Below, piece after piece: positions 22,503-32,869 of a DNA stretch of 64,000 bases. Within the stretch, counting starts at the first letter, position 1; each line of letters opens with the position of its first letter. Source of the stretch: Rhynchopus sp. YZ270_cl-10. Taxonomy: Eukaryota; Euglenozoa; Diplonemea; Diplonemida; Diplonemidae. Location of the stretch: positions 2,604,001-2,668,000 of the forward strand of contig OZ037833.1 in assembly GCA_964035575.1 (NCBI GenBank), given 5' to 3'. Both the position numbers and the translations under genes were made by a program. Below the pieces are notes generated by a model. It made no database searches. It had not been told where the DNA came from and worked only from the letters and a program-made list of their open reading frames with translations.

Positions 22503-24087
22503 AAGAAACAAGAGAAAACAGAAAATATTGGAGAAAAAAAAACAAAAATGGGAAAATGTTCGGGGTCGGGGAGGGAGGAGGAGTATGTTCAAAAGCGGTG
22601 TGCTTTTTTCTCTTTTTTTGGACCGAGTTTTTTTAGTGGTTCAAAAATGTCTCTAGTTTTCTTTTGGAAAATTAAATGGGGGGGAAAAAGCTGCAAAAAA
22701 AAAAAAGTGTCCAACCTTCTTCTCACAATCGGGTGGATGTGTCTTTATTTTATTTTGAAAATGATTGTTTTATGGGGATGGAAAAAACTGGAAAAAAGGC
22801 GGGAGGGGGGGAAAAAAACATAGTGAAAACCGCTAAGAAACGTGATTGGCTTTTGGGATGAGCTAAAAAAAAAAAACTTTTAAAAAATGATCCAGAGCAA
22901 AGGCAAAAAAGGTATAGACGAACCAGAACAGGGAACAAACTGACCATTTTCATCAGCTGACCTGACACCACCCCCCCAAAAAAAATAAACGCGGACAGTC
23001 GGTCATCATTAAAAAGTGGTGATCTGACACCGTTGTCATTTTTTTTATTCAAAAATAATATGTATGGGGAGATCCGGGTGCCCGCAACAACAATATTCAC
23101 AAAAAATCACAAAAAAATCACAACAAATCACAACAAATCACACAAAATCACACAAAATAAATACAAAAAATCACAAAAAAAAAATTCTATTCACAACAAA
23201 TCACAAAAAATCACAAAAATCACAAAAAATCACAAGCAATCACAAAAAAAAAATCCTATTCACAAAAAATCACAAAAAATCACAAACAAAAAATCTTATT
23301 CACAAAAAATCACACAAAATCACAAAAAAATAAATCCTATTCACAAAAAATCACAAACAATCACAAAAAATCACAAAAAGTGGATGTGATTTTTTGTGAT
23401 TTTTTGTGATTGTTTGTGATTTTTTGTGAATAGGATTTATTTTTTGTGATTTTGTGTGATTTTTTGTGAATAAGATTTTTTGTTTGTGATTTTTTGTGAT
23501 TGTTTGTGAATAGGATTTTTTTTTTGTGATTTTTGTGATTTTTTGTGATCGTTTGTGTTTTTTTGCGAATAGGATTTATTTTTTGTGATTGTTTGTGATT
23601 TTTTGTGAATAGGATTTATTTTTTGTGATTTTGTGTGATTTTGTGTGAATAAGATTTTTTGTTTGTGATTGTTTGTGATTTTTTGTGAAGAGGATTTTTT
23701 TTTTGTGATTGCTTGTGAATATTGTTGTTGCGGGCACCCGGATCTCCCCAATGTAGGAATTACCTGAGTGCCCTTCCCAGCTTCCATCAAAAGAGAAGGA
23801 ACGTGTTTTTCTCTTTCGTTCAAAAGAAGATGAGGAAAGCAAGGACATGCTGGGAAGAAGAAAAAAGAATGGAGTTATTTTTATGTTTACGCTGAGCTAA
23901 TCCCAGCTCGCCCCCGACCCCACTTCACTTTCCCGCAACTTCCCCTGACCTCCCATCCTTCGAGTGTGCATTACCCTCAACACCCCACACTGTGAGGCAT
24001 CTGCACCATGCCAGACCAAGACCAGACCCCACCGAACCACCAACACACACCCTATTGCAGACACCTCGTTCACTCTACATTTACACA
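22503..24087. other. Intergenic region with a 686-bp foldback element
   Basis: No supported gene. 22503-23059 is A/G-rich with homopolymers. 23065-23750 is the foldback element listed separately. After that come about 330 bp of unique sequence up to the next start. Confidence 0.55.
23065..23750. mobile_element. 686-bp foldback element with TCACAAAAAA-type arrays and 5-bp target duplication
   Basis: The outer ends TGGGGAGATCCGGGTGCCCG are perfect inverted repeats (the match extends to about 37 bp). They are flanked by the direct repeat ATGTA at 23060-23064 and 23751-23755. Almost the whole interior is a giant palindrome of short TCACAAAAAA/TTTTTTGTGA units on opposite strands, meeting near 23383-23387, with recurrent AATCCTATTCACAA spacers. 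It has no coding capacity. Confidence 0.8.
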
Positions 24088-24867
24088 ATGCCGCTTTTGC
24101 AGAAGGGACTCGTGTTGGCGTCGCTTGTGGCCCTCTCCCATGCCGAGGATCTTCCTCGGGTGACCCTGACGCGTGCACAGGAGGGGCTCATGCAGGCAGC
24201 AGTCTCTGCGTCCCTCCCAATCCACCTGGAGTTCCTGTCCTCAGCAGGCAACCCTGCCTGGCCAGACATCAGCGCACCGACAGTGGTGCCCGGTGCACGT
24301 CTGCAGGACCCACCAGCACACCTGCGCCTGCTCCCAACAACGCTGTCGAACTGGGACCTTGCTGTCGGGACGGAGGTGACGTACTCGTGCCCGAACGAGC
24401 CTTCCCTGATTGATGTGTGCGACGCATGGGTGTTCTTCTACGCATGCCCGCAGAGCTGTGTGCGCACGTACCAGGGCGGCCTCCCAGGACTGCTCGCAGT
24501 GACCCCAGGATGGGAGAGGACGCAGTGCGCACCACGCTTCACAACCGGCGCACCCGGCACCTCGTTCGTGCACCCGATGGGGAGCTTCAGGAAGCAGCTT
24601 GCACCAGGAACATCGACGACGTTCACACTCCCTGCCAACGCAGAGTTTGTTGCCTTTGGTATTGACAAGGACGGTGTGGACTGCACGCAGCACCTCACTG
24701 TTGGTGCATGCCCTGTTGCGGGAGGACGCTGCACGTGGGACGGATCCTCTTGCAAGAACAACAACTGCCAGGGCAGGTACGGCCCACCACCGCCGTGCAC
24801 TGAGTGCCCATGGGAGGGCCTTGTGTCGCGCCCTCCGTCCGACGGTCCCTTCACCGGCTCGCCCTAA
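24088..24867 (+). CDS. Secreted Cys-rich protein, paralogue A
   Basis: 259 aa. It starts with a signal peptide (MPLLQKGLVLASLVALSHA). No known domain is recognised. The pattern shared with the gene at 35938 is: a Pro/Leu-rich opening with LRLLPTTLSNW, then SCPNEPSLIDVCDAWVFFY, CPQSCVRTYQGGL, PGWERTQCAP, FVHPMGSFRKQLAPG, FGIDKDGVDCT, CPVAGGRCTW, and a C-terminal GRYGPPPPCTECPWEG. Many Cys are conserved between the two, as expected for a disulphide-rich extracellular protein. Its own codons are strongly GC-rich. The first Met of the longer frame (23992) would bury the signal peptide, so Met 24088 is chosen. Confidence 0.75.
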   Translation: MPLLQKGLVLASLVALSHAEDLPRVTLTRAQEGLMQAAVSASLPIHLEFLSSAGNPAWPDISAPTVVPGARLQDPPAHLRLLPTTLSNWDLAVGTEVTYSCPNEPSLIDVCDAWVFFYACPQSCVRTYQGGLPGLLAVTPGWERTQCAPRFTTGAPGTSFVHPMGSFRKQLAPGTSTTFTLPANAEFVAFGIDKDGVDCTQHLTVGACPVAGGRCTWDGSSCKNNNCQGRYGPPPPCTECPWEGLVSRPPSDGPFTGSP

Positions 24868-25990
24868 ACGTCCTCTTGGCAAAGAGGAGCACAGTGCAGC
24901 ACATCGCAAGACGTGCGGTGGGCACCTTGCAACTTATAAACGCACAGCAAACAACACATACCACAAGTTAATACAGCACTTTCCTTTCTCTATGACACGA
25001 CATCCCTATTTACGATCTCTGCCTATGGACACATAGAGTAGAGATCTCTGGGACACACTTTTCTTTCTTTTCGCCCATAGCTGCAGCAACAGCACATTCC
25101 TTTCATCGATATTTTGATGACTTCACAGCTTTCTTTCCCTTTTGCTTGTCTTTTACCGACCGATGTGTTCTCTTCGTAGGTGCGTTTACCGCACATGGTA
25201 GGAAACGAACACAACACGGTTTTGCTGCTTGTGTTTGTTTTTGCTTGGGTATTTATACCTGAGTGTCAAATGACTTGTTGCAAAAGAAAAAACAAAACAT
25301 AGGTCCTTCATTTTCTTCTGAGGTTTCAAACCCTCCATCCCACCCAACCCAAACCCATCTCATCACATATTCCCGATTTCGTGTATCTTACTCTACACTT
25401 TTGTACATACAGCGCTCTTGCAAATTGGTGCATCCCAGCATCCCCCACACTTGTGAAGCTACCAACACCACAGCAAGCGGGTTAATGGACGCGGCGTTCC
25501 TAAATGAATGCATGCGTTGGACGTACTCTCGCAAGATCCGCACCTCTTGTGGTATAGTCTTGAGCACCGCCTCTCCACGCAATGTACAACACTCTTCACG
25601 CGCGGTATAGGTTGCTTGCCCCAAACACCACTTCGAGTCAGGGGGGTGAGCTTTTAAACCACGCCAGAGCAAAATGGACAGCATGTAACCAGCACCCTAG
25701 CATTGACCATGTGAGCTTGGGTGCCTTGGTGCGGTCCGACATTGGATTATACATCAACGATTAGAAGTCTGCTTCTGAGTAGTCGCGTTCATATGAACGG
25801 TTCACTTTCTTATTCTGCAGTGCTCGTGTTTCTCGCAGGCTTCTGGTTGCCTGACGAGTGTCAAAAGCCTCGCTAGATTCTAAAAGGACCGATCATTAAT
25901 TTACTTTGTCTAATGAAGTGGTTCCTTCCACGGTCATTTTTGCCTTTAAATACCTCAACCTATCCCCAATTCAGACTATTTTTTGTAACA
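24868..25990. other. 1.1-kb intergenic region
   Basis: No supported gene or clear repeat. The composition is more balanced than in other spacers. A T-rich stretch near 25955-25985 precedes the next start. Confidence 0.5.
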
Positions 25991-27373
25991 ATGATTGACG
26001 CGCTGAACTCATTTGAGCAGGGACCTTCGCGGTCGTTTTTTGGTTTCACACCTCTCAAGACTGCTGTACTTGATAAGGACAACGAGGTCACCGATGATGT
26101 ACCGGCACCATACATTTCGAAGTGCGGGCATGCAATCGCGATTTTGAGTTACTGCCTTTTGGTGTCGTCGTACCTGACGTACAGCGTTGTGAAGTACGTC
26201 TACCGCCCGGAGGTGGAAACCTTCTCGCAGCAACCCTCCAGCAAATTCCCACCCCCCGTCATCCGCCTCAGCATCCAATGCTTTGACAACCCGAACTGCG
26301 GGGAAACCATTCTGGTCACACAAAACTACTCCACCTCACCAAACTGCAACGTTCTCCCCAGAGACTCATCCTCAAACGAAGTCAATCGAACGCTTGCCGA
26401 GCCCATGGACCTCACGCTGTGCTACGTCGACGAAGGCGACTCTGTGTCCACCAGTACAGGCGAGCTCATTACCACCCCAGGATTATCCATAGACTTCGAA
26501 GGCATCGTGCCTGGCTCATGGAACACCACCGGTGCGCATGCTGCAGTGGTGGTGGAGGTAGGCAGCATGCGTAAGGTGGTCGGCATCGACGCCTGGCAGG
26601 TCAAATCCTTCTACGTCGGCATGAGTGTCACCAAGGACGGCAGCGACCTCGAACAGAGCTATTATTCACAGAATTTGCAGTACGACGGAAAGCGTCCGAC
26701 CTGGCGTGCAACCTATGTCATCCGCCTGGCGCAGCTTGCAAGCGTCTACGAGGTGACCCGCCCAGGACATTGGCTTGACGTCATCGCGCAGGTTGGTGGG
26801 GCTGCAACAATCATTGCCGCGATTTTGGTTCTTTCCGAGCCGTTTTGGGCAAAATTCTTTCCTGGAAAGGAAACCCGCCTTTTGAAAGGGAGGATGGCAG
26901 GGAAACGCGAGGTCCACTGCAAAGACCACAAGAAGGAGGCCGAGGATGTGGAGCGCAAGCTCTTCAACAGTAGCAGTGTCAACAGCGCCTCCGAACCTCC
27001 ATCCGAAGCGCCCAAATCGGTGGGACAAACCGAGCTGCTGGCGTCCTCCAGACACCAGGAGGAGCTGCGCCCCCTCCCAACAGGGAGGGTCACAGCGAAC
27101 CCGCTTCCACCTATCAACCCAGTCTCAGGAGCCAGCCGAGACGGAGGGGGTGGTGGTGTGCCCCCAGCCGGCCCCGCGTTCTCAAGCATACCTGACTCCA
27201 CCTTTGCCGTTCCAACGCCCTTCAACGTAAATGATTCTGTCCAAGCCATGTTCGAAAACACCTGGCACCCTGCAACCGTCGTCACCGTCAAAGAAGGAGG
27301 CATCCTGGACCTTCGTTGGTATGACGGCACCTTTACAAAAGACATGCCTGTCTCAATGGTGAAAAGGGCGTAA
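25991..27373 (+). CDS. Two-helix membrane protein with C-terminal Tudor-like module
   Basis: 460 aa, no intron. One helix lies near residues 47-66 (AIAILSYCLLVSSYLTYSVV) and a second near 266-288 (AQVGGAATIIAAILVLSEPF). The roughly 200 residues between them hold several Cys and NxS/T sites (NYS, NRT, NTT) and are probably lumenal or extracellular. The C-terminal tail is Pro/Ser-rich and ends in a small beta-rich module near 415-459: NDSVQAMFENTWHPATVVTV, then LDLRWYDGTFTKDMPVSMV. This fits the Tudor/Agenet-type fold (V-A-xx-W-PA-V), often found in chromatin or RNA readers and unusual on a membrane protein. The overall family is not recognised. Met 25991 is preferred over the upstream Met at 25913 because the sequence upstream of it is AT-rich leader. 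Confidence 0.65.
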   Translation: MIDALNSFEQGPSRSFFGFTPLKTAVLDKDNEVTDDVPAPYISKCGHAIAILSYCLLVSSYLTYSVVKYVYRPEVETFSQQPSSKFPPPVIRLSIQCFDNPNCGETILVTQNYSTSPNCNVLPRDSSSNEVNRTLAEPMDLTLCYVDEGDSVSTSTGELITTPGLSIDFEGIVPGSWNTTGAHAAVVVEVGSMRKVVGIDAWQVKSFYVGMSVTKDGSDLEQSYYSQNLQYDGKRPTWRATYVIRLAQLASVYEVTRPGHWLDVIAQVGGAATIIAAILVLSEPFWAKFFPGKETRLLKGRMAGKREVHCKDHKKEAEDVERKLFNSSSVNSASEPPSEAPKSVGQTELLASSRHQEELRPLPTGRVTANPLPPINPVSGASRDGGGGGVPPAGPAFSSIPDSTFAVPTPFNVNDSVQAMFENTWHPATVVTVKEGGILDLRWYDGTFTKDMPVSMVKRA

Positions 27374-27795
27374 TGTAGTGTCACATAACGTACCTCATTC
27401 AATACCAAGACGATGTGTATATGAATGCAGAGGAGAGGGTAGTTGGCGAGGGAGGGGGTGTATGGCCTATAATGTAGGGGGAAACATGAAATGATGTGTT
27501 TGAGATACATAAAAAGCCAGCAATGGGTGTTCTGTGCAAACGAAGTGGGGGAGGGGAGGGGGGCGGTAGTAACAACATTGTTTTTTGTTTTCTTTTTTTT
27601 TTTTTTTTGCGAGATGCTTTTTTTTTTTGAAACAGTTGTGGTCTGCTCCGTTTTATGTTTTTTTTTTTTTTTGTGGAGAGACGTATTTCATTTTATTGTT
27701 TTATGACTGATGCGAGGCTAAGGTTCGTTTTATCTTTACTACTGTTCCCTTTTCTTTGTATCGGTTGTCGTTGGGTTGCGACCCTTTTGAGAAGC

Positions 27796-27848
27796 AGTGC
27801 CTGCGTCCGGTGTCTGGTGAGGCGTTTGCACTTTTCTTCAACTTCTCT
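27796..27848 (+). repeat. AGTGC-type hairpin repeat
   Basis: AGTGCCTGCGTCC, loop, GAGGCGTTTGCACT, then a CTTCAACTTCTC tail. The outer AGTGC/GCACT pairing is perfect. Confidence 0.6.
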
Positions 27849-28536
27849 TTTCTTTTCTTTTTTTCCTGTTGTGGTGTGACCAGGAAGTATTCTCTGATGT
27901 TAAAAAAGGCAACTGCCACACCCCTGTTCTCCCTTCGTCCCATTCCCCCATCTCTTTTGTAGCCGCTGTTTTGTATGAACGTATTTTGTGCGTTTTCTTG
28001 TGACCTTCAAAGTAAAAGAGGTGTGCATGCCTGCCCATTCGTCTTACCCCCCCCTTTATTATGTGTGTTAAACGTTTTTATCCGATAAAAGCATTTATCT
28101 CTCCCCTTTCCCGTAGTCTTGTAGTATTTTAGGTTAAAAAAAAATTCCACAGAAAAGCAACCAACACCTGCAGGCATTCCCTTTGTTAATGTAGTGCAAA
28201 ATGGGATGTATATCCCCGAACAATAGGTGAGTTGTTACACACTCATTATCGGATGCTGACTTCCATGGCCACCGTCCTGCTGTCTAGATGAACCTACACC
28301 CTTTGTGGGATCTGATTGTGCACCCTTCTCTACGACGAAGGTAAGACAGCAAAATTGCACACCCAGCGGTGTTCGATAGTGGTAAAAAGATGTGTGGATA
28401 TGAGAGGCACATTTGACAAATTTTATTATTTTTTCTCGCTCCAAAAATTGAAGACCCGTGTCTATCCTAAACAACGTTTGTACGCCTTTCAGCTTGAAAG
28501 TGTTGCAGGGGGGTACATCCATTTCATATTCTTTCC

Positions 28537-28583
28537 AGTGCCGGCGTCCCAGAGGCGTTTGTGCACAATGTTAATTTCACATT
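28537..28583 (+). repeat. AGTGC-type hairpin repeat
   Basis: AGTGCCGGCGTCCCAGAGGC then GTTTGTGCAC and a TTAATTTCACATT tail. Confidence 0.5.
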
Positions 28584-28919
28584 GGTCTGCGTGCTTCTGC
28601 GCTCCTTTAAAGTTTTCTTTCAAGTTTTCTTTTCTTTTTTTTCTACCGAATGTCCGAGCGTGTGAGAGGCTGTTTTCCACCATCTTCCTTGCAAAGGAAA
28701 ATACCCCCTTATCGGGTTCTGGTGTTTGACAGTCAACACAGGTTCGTACATTCAAGTTCACATTTCACAATGGTCCGCTAGTTGATATCACTGTTCTTCT
28801 AATAGTGGTTTCAAGGTGGATCATAAATAACATTCGTAGTGTCTTCGAGAGTGTAGACTGTCTGAATGGCAGCTACACTAAACCAAACAAAGATTGTCAA
28901 AGAAGAAAAAAAAATATAT

Positions 28920-29971
28920 ATGGCAGCGTCCGCGAAAGACCCCCCCCTAAAGCTAACATCCATGCTTATTGGTATTTCACTAATTAAAATTTTGGTATTT
29001 TATAAGATTTTTTTTTACAATGAACTCAGAGTTAAGTTTCTGAGTTCATTAAAAAAAAAATCGGTGAAAAATTCCGAGTAGGTATTAATTTAGATAGGAA
29101 AAGCTATGTCAACAGCTATGTGTCCCCTTATTTTACCTGTAAATACTAAGGATATACAAGGAAATCCTCACAAACACCCATATAACCACCCATAGAACAA
29201 CACAACAGGGGGAAATGTAATCACCAGCCAAAGCATTCGCTCAGGAGCTGAAAACCCGGCCTTTCCGAGGCCTAAAAAACTTCGCCGAGCTGCAGGTGTA
29301 TGCAGGGGTCCACTGGCAGGGGGGCAAAGGGTGGGGCGCGAGGAGCTGGATGCGCGAGGTGTGTAGCTCGAAGCATATGTCCCTCCATATGCAGAAGACA
29401 ACCACCAGGAGAAAAGGGGTGTCCGCCGTTTACTACTCCTGTAGTTGCATCAGCGACACCCTCAGGACAGTGACAGCGAGACGGAGGAGGAAGAGGAGGA
29501 ACAGGCGGACAATTGTCTGCAACTCTTGGAGAGACTCATCACGGAGGTCAATAGGGTCACTCAAAAAAGGGGGTTTTCTGCGAGAAAGTCGACATCGCCG
29601 CAGACGACCCGGAGCGTGAAGCTCTTTCGCGCTCTATTTAGAGTGTTCGGAGGGGGCGACAAGCCTCCACCCCCCCTTTCCTCCCCCCCTTTTTGATAAT
29701 GGGTTTAGAGACAGATATTAGTGAATTCCTTCCTATATCCTTAGTATTTACAGGTAAAATATGGGGACACATAGCTGCTGACATAGCTTTTCCTATCTAA
29801 ATTAATACCTACTCGGAATTTTTTACCGATTTTTTTTTAAATGAACTCAGAAACTTAACTCTGAGTTCATTGTAAAAAAAAATCTTATAAAATACCAAAA
29901 TTTTAATTAGTGAAATACCAATAAGCATGGATGTTAGCTTTAGGGGGGGGTCTTTCGCGGACGCTCCCATA
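28920..29971. mobile_element. 1,052-bp element with about 245-bp terminal inverted repeats, TA target
   Basis: The outer ends TATGG-N-AGCGTCCGCGAAA are inverted at both termini and flanked by TA (28918-28919 and 29972-29973). Each inverted repeat is about 245 bp, nearly identical, and contains an internal AACTCAGA..CTGAGTT hairpin. The unique middle (about 29170-29730) is much GC-richer than the arms. It has short open frames, for example plus-strand 29445-29696 with an acidic EETEEEEEE-like stretch, but none is a recognisable transposase. The TA suggests a Tc1/mariner-like relative mobilised in trans. Confidence 0.75.
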
Positions 29972-30124
29972 TACAAAAGCCTCGCAGGCAGTAGGGAATC
30001 CTCGAAGGAGGGTTTTTGTGCTGATCCTGAGGGAGTGGGGGTATTTTTTTTTTTTCCTTCCGGTCCAGAGTTTATTTTTCGATCCGGTTTTTCAGGCCTC
30101 AAGGGGGGTCGAAAATTTGTCAGC

Positions 30125-30152
30125 CGAGCCCGGGCGCGCTGCGCGCGCCCGG
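30125..30152. repeat. Strong GC-only hairpin
   Basis: CCCGGGCGCGC and GCGCGCCCGGG flank a 2-4 base loop, giving a near-perfect palindrome in otherwise AT-rich DNA. Function unknown. Confidence 0.6.
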
Positions 30153-30282
30153 GTCCCCACCTTAGCTCAAGTTGGGGGCCTCCGGCGGAATGTGAGAATT
30201 CCGTGGTTGTCCAACTGCGGAGTTCGGCACTTCACTGATATTTACACCAGGCAGACGGGGCACACGAATTATCAGTAACCTC

Positions 30283-30769
30283 TGGTGCTTCCCGGGGGGT
30301 GTGCATTTCACAAATTTTCACAAAATGTGACAAGTTTTCACAAATTTTCACAACACGAAAACCGCTACAAAATTGTGAAGGCTGGTGAAAAGTGGTGAAA
30401 AATTGTGAAAAAATGTGAAAAGTTGTGAATAGTTGTGAAAAGTTGTGAATTGATTTTTTTTTGTGTGTGCTTTTTTTTTGGGCGGGGTGGTGACCCACCC
30501 ATTGAGGGGTACGCTGGGATTCACAAGATAGAACGTGATGTGGTGTACCTGTGTACCTGTGTACTGTGTGATGTGCGGAAATGACGAGAACTTGTCCATT
30601 TCGGCAAATTGACCCCACCACTGGCCGTACGGATTCCGGAAATGCAAATGCCGGCGTTTAAGAGCTTCACCAACGAGAGAAAAAAGGGTAGTGAAAAGTT
30701 GTGAATAGTTGTGAAAAGTTGTGAATTGAATTGAAAATTTGTGAAATGCATACCCCCCGGGAAGCACCA
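30283..30769. mobile_element. 487-bp foldback element with 5-bp target duplication ACCTC
   Basis: The ends TGGTGCTTCCCGGGGGGT are inverted at both termini (the match continues to about 36 bp with one mismatch). ACCTC is duplicated at 30278-30282 and 30770-30774. Subterminal arrays of TTCACAA units run in opposite directions, as in the element at 23065. The uninterrupted target sequence, with one ACCTC, is at 56256-56280. A 74-bp core at 30586-30659 recurs in inverse orientation at 57732-57805. Confidence 0.85.
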
Positions 30770-30774
30770 ACCTC

Positions 30775-31012
30775 AGTACATTTACAAAAGAAACGGCGGT
30801 CATGGCACCCATAGGTTCCTGGCGAAGCCACGGTACGCAACATTTCAAAAATTTGCGCTTAAAATTACACATTTTAACCGCCAAACTATGTCATGGGAAG
30901 GGTGGGTTGCAAGCTTGCGCCGCAGGCGCACGGTACGCTACTTTTTGTCTTTCGCCATGCTGCTTGCTTCCTTTTCCTTCGGCGCTTGACTAATTGAGTC
31001 GCGTTCTGGCTG
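30775..31012 (+). repeat. Dispersed ACGGTACGC repeat, long copy
   Basis: It matches 56268-56494 over its length. It has two modules, each a small hairpin followed by ACGGTACGC: GGCGAAGCC-ACGGTACGCAAC and GCGCCGCAGGCGC-ACGGTACGCTAC. It ends near GAGTCGCGTTCTGG. The 487-bp foldback interrupts its left part. Confidence 0.7.
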
Positions 31013-31392
31013 CACTTTGTTCACGAGGCACGAGGCTGAATATGGCCCCATGGCGAGTGTGGGTGCATGCCGGGCCACCCCCCCTGTAAATTTTTCGGCC
31101 CCCGGATTTTTTTTTTCTCCACCCCCCCTGGACACGTCTGAAAAACCCCCCAAGGGGGGTCGAACCCCCCCCCACCCCCCCACAAAAAAATCTCTGTTCC
31201 GGTCAATATTTTCGATCAAAAGAGTATCTGGAATAAGTTAATTGCTCAGAATGAATCCTCTGTTTGGGGGAAAATAAGTTGTAGTTAGTGCCCGCTTACT
31301 TCTCCCTAGCCAAAAATGTTTTGACATTTTTCAAAAAAAAGAGATTTCTTTGGGTTGAGGATGATCTGCATCTATACCTTTGAAATTCATTT

Positions 31393-31453
31393 AGCCTTCG
31401 GGCGACTTTGTGTGCAGAACCCCATCCACGGATAGGTGATTGTCGAAAACTAC
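31393..31453 (+). repeat. GCCTTCGGGCGAC structured repeat, copy 1
   Basis: This roughly 60-bp unit has the hairpin GCCTTCGGGC, then CGAC..GTCG closing around an inner ATCC-ACGGAT hairpin. Copies are at 52423-52487 and 55796-55855. Confidence 0.6.
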
Positions 31454-31550
31454 AAAAAAACAAAGGAGTTGAACAAAATGTGACTTTTCAAAGATAGTCT
31501 TTGGTATTCAGTCGACGGCTTTGTATTCCAAAGTCACATTTATTTTGTTG

Positions 31551-31597
31551 TGGTGTCTGCGTCCCAGAGACGTAGCACCGCCATCACCCCCACTTTT
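31551..31597 (+). repeat. AGTGC-type hairpin repeat with covarying stem
   Basis: GGTGTCTGCGTC, loop CCAGA, then GACGTAGCACC. Here the outer pair set is GGTG/CACC instead of AGTGC/GCACT, and the inner set is TGCGTC/GACGTA. Confidence 0.6.
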
Positions 31598-31602
31598 TTT
31601 CT

Positions 31603-31640
31603 TAGGTGACTAAGCACAGAGAGGATTAGGTTCGTCTTCT
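31603..31640 (+). repeat. ACGAGAG-family hairpin repeat
   Basis: AGGTGACTAAGC, ACAGAGAG, GATTAGGTTCGTCTT. It sits 6 bases after the AGTGC-type hairpin. Confidence 0.55.
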
Positions 31641-31927
31641 ATATATTTTTCTTTTTAGTGCGTCATTATTTTTAGTGTGCTCTGAAATATTTTTTCACAC
31701 CCTTTTTTTGAGATAAAAAAAATGAAAACCAACACACGATGGCTTGGCCTTTCTGTTCATTCCTTGCCACCAAAACAAAAAAAAATACACCAAACACACC
31801 ACAGTTCTTAACGAAAACAAAACGCGCCAATTCTCCAATCCCCCCAATATATTTTTCAATCTTAAATACGTCTAAACAACACCCTCCACCTTTCCTCCAC
31901 CTTCCATCTTCCCTTAGGCACAATGCA

Positions 31928-32869
31928 ATGTTCTCCGCGATCTCACTTGATAAAGATGCGGAATGGAATGAGGAGGGAAAGTGCTTTTTGGTGCCAGCAA
32001 ACCTGGTGACAAACCCGCTGACAGGGGAGCAGAAGCTGACGAAGTCGGTTGTGTGTGAGAGGTGCCATCCCTTTCAGTTTAGGTTGCATAGTCACACTCG
32101 GCAACACACCCCTGCAGCACCACCACCACCATCACCACCACCAACACCCCACACACCATCACCACCCACAAGACTCAATGTGGTCCGCCGTCTCATGGTC
32201 CCCGCAGCCCAGCCTTCACCCTCCCCACGCAAGCTTGTCGCCTCACCCTCATCCCTCTTCAAACCCGCCTCTATGTCCATCCCCTACCTCCTACACGCCA
32301 GCGACCACATCAAAGAAGTCACCCTCAACAACGCAACCCGCATCGGACTCTTACGCGATTTGCGGCACTTCTCACAGGACCCAAAAAAGGAGAAAATAGG
32401 TGTAGAAGAGTTTATAGAATATTGCAAAGTAATATGTGGGTTAGGGGAAGAATCGCGACGTACCTGGAAGGTGATGACCAGCAGGGGGAAGGATAAGGAA
32501 GAGATGCCGGTTACCACTATTGCGCATCTTATCACAGAGATTGGGCATCAGTTGGAGAGTAGTTTGAGGGAGCGGTTTGTGAGCAGCTGCTTCACTCAGA
32601 TGGACCCTACGGGGTGTGGATACCTCAGCCGCGTAGACGTCATTTCAGGCGCACCCCCATACCTCCGCACAAAGCAGCTAAACGCCCTCCGTCAACTCTT
32701 CTTCGACAACCCCACCGTACACGAGCTTTCCTACGCCGGTTTCTGCACCTGGCTCGGAACAGACACAGAGCTCTTCGCGTCATTCGTAGGCGTTCTTTAC
32801 GGTATCATGAAACGGCAAGGCAATGTCATGATAGGGCTTTCCTGGATGCGATTCAAAAAGGCGCTCTAA
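31928..32869 (+). CDS. EF-hand-like (calcineurin-B/recoverin-type fold) protein
   Basis: 313 aa. The C-terminal part (about 130-313) is helical with EF-hand-like loops: LRHFSQDPKKEKIGVEEFIEY near 140, and CFTQMDPTGCGYLSRVDVI near 220, whose loop D-P-T-G-C-G-Y-L keeps the EF Gly but lacks a full set of acidic ligands. The end, SYAGFCTWLGTDTELFASFV, also looks like an EF helix. Calcium binding is therefore doubtful. Residues about 55-85 are a Pro/His/Thr-rich run encoded by CACC-rich DNA. That run could be linker, or a mis-read intron, since intron interiors in the window look similar. Met 31928 follows a CTTAG by about 14 bases. The exact family is not recognised. Confidence 0.6.
   Translation: MFSAISLDKDAEWNEEGKCFLVPANLVTNPLTGEQKLTKSVVCERCHPFQFRLHSHTRQHTPAAPPPPSPPPTPHTPSPPTRLNVVRRLMVPAAQPSPSPRKLVASPSSLFKPASMSIPYLLHASDHIKEVTLNNATRIGLLRDLRHFSQDPKKEKIGVEEFIEYCKVICGLGEESRRTWKVMTSRGKDKEEMPVTTIAHLITEIGHQLESSLRERFVSSCFTQMDPTGCGYLSRVDVISGAPPYLRTKQLNALRQLFFDNPTVHELSYAGFCTWLGTDTELFASFVGVLYGIMKRQGNVMIGLSWMRFKKAL

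Larger units (their letters stand above)
27374..31927. other. 4.5-kb intergenic region with nested mobile elements
   Basis: No supported gene. It contains hairpin repeats (27796-27848, 28385-28425, 28537-28583, 31551-31597, 31603-31640), the 1,052-bp TIR element at 28920-29971, a strong GC hairpin at 30125-30152, the 487-bp foldback at 30283-30769 inserted in an older repeat (up to 31012), and a structured repeat at 31393-31453. Confidence 0.55.

Noticed and set aside
23065-23750. CRISPR-like array of short repeats
   Set aside because: The units are tandem and palindromic without unique spacers, and the context is eukaryotic.
23033-23848. Several open frames of KSQKITKN-type repeats on both strands
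   Set aside because: They are translations of the TCACAAAAAA palindrome.
31603-31640. ACAGAGAGGATTAG resembles the U6 snRNA ACAGAGA region
   Set aside because: It is one member of the ACGAGAG hairpin family, and most copies lack the motif; no U6 stem-loops are present around it.
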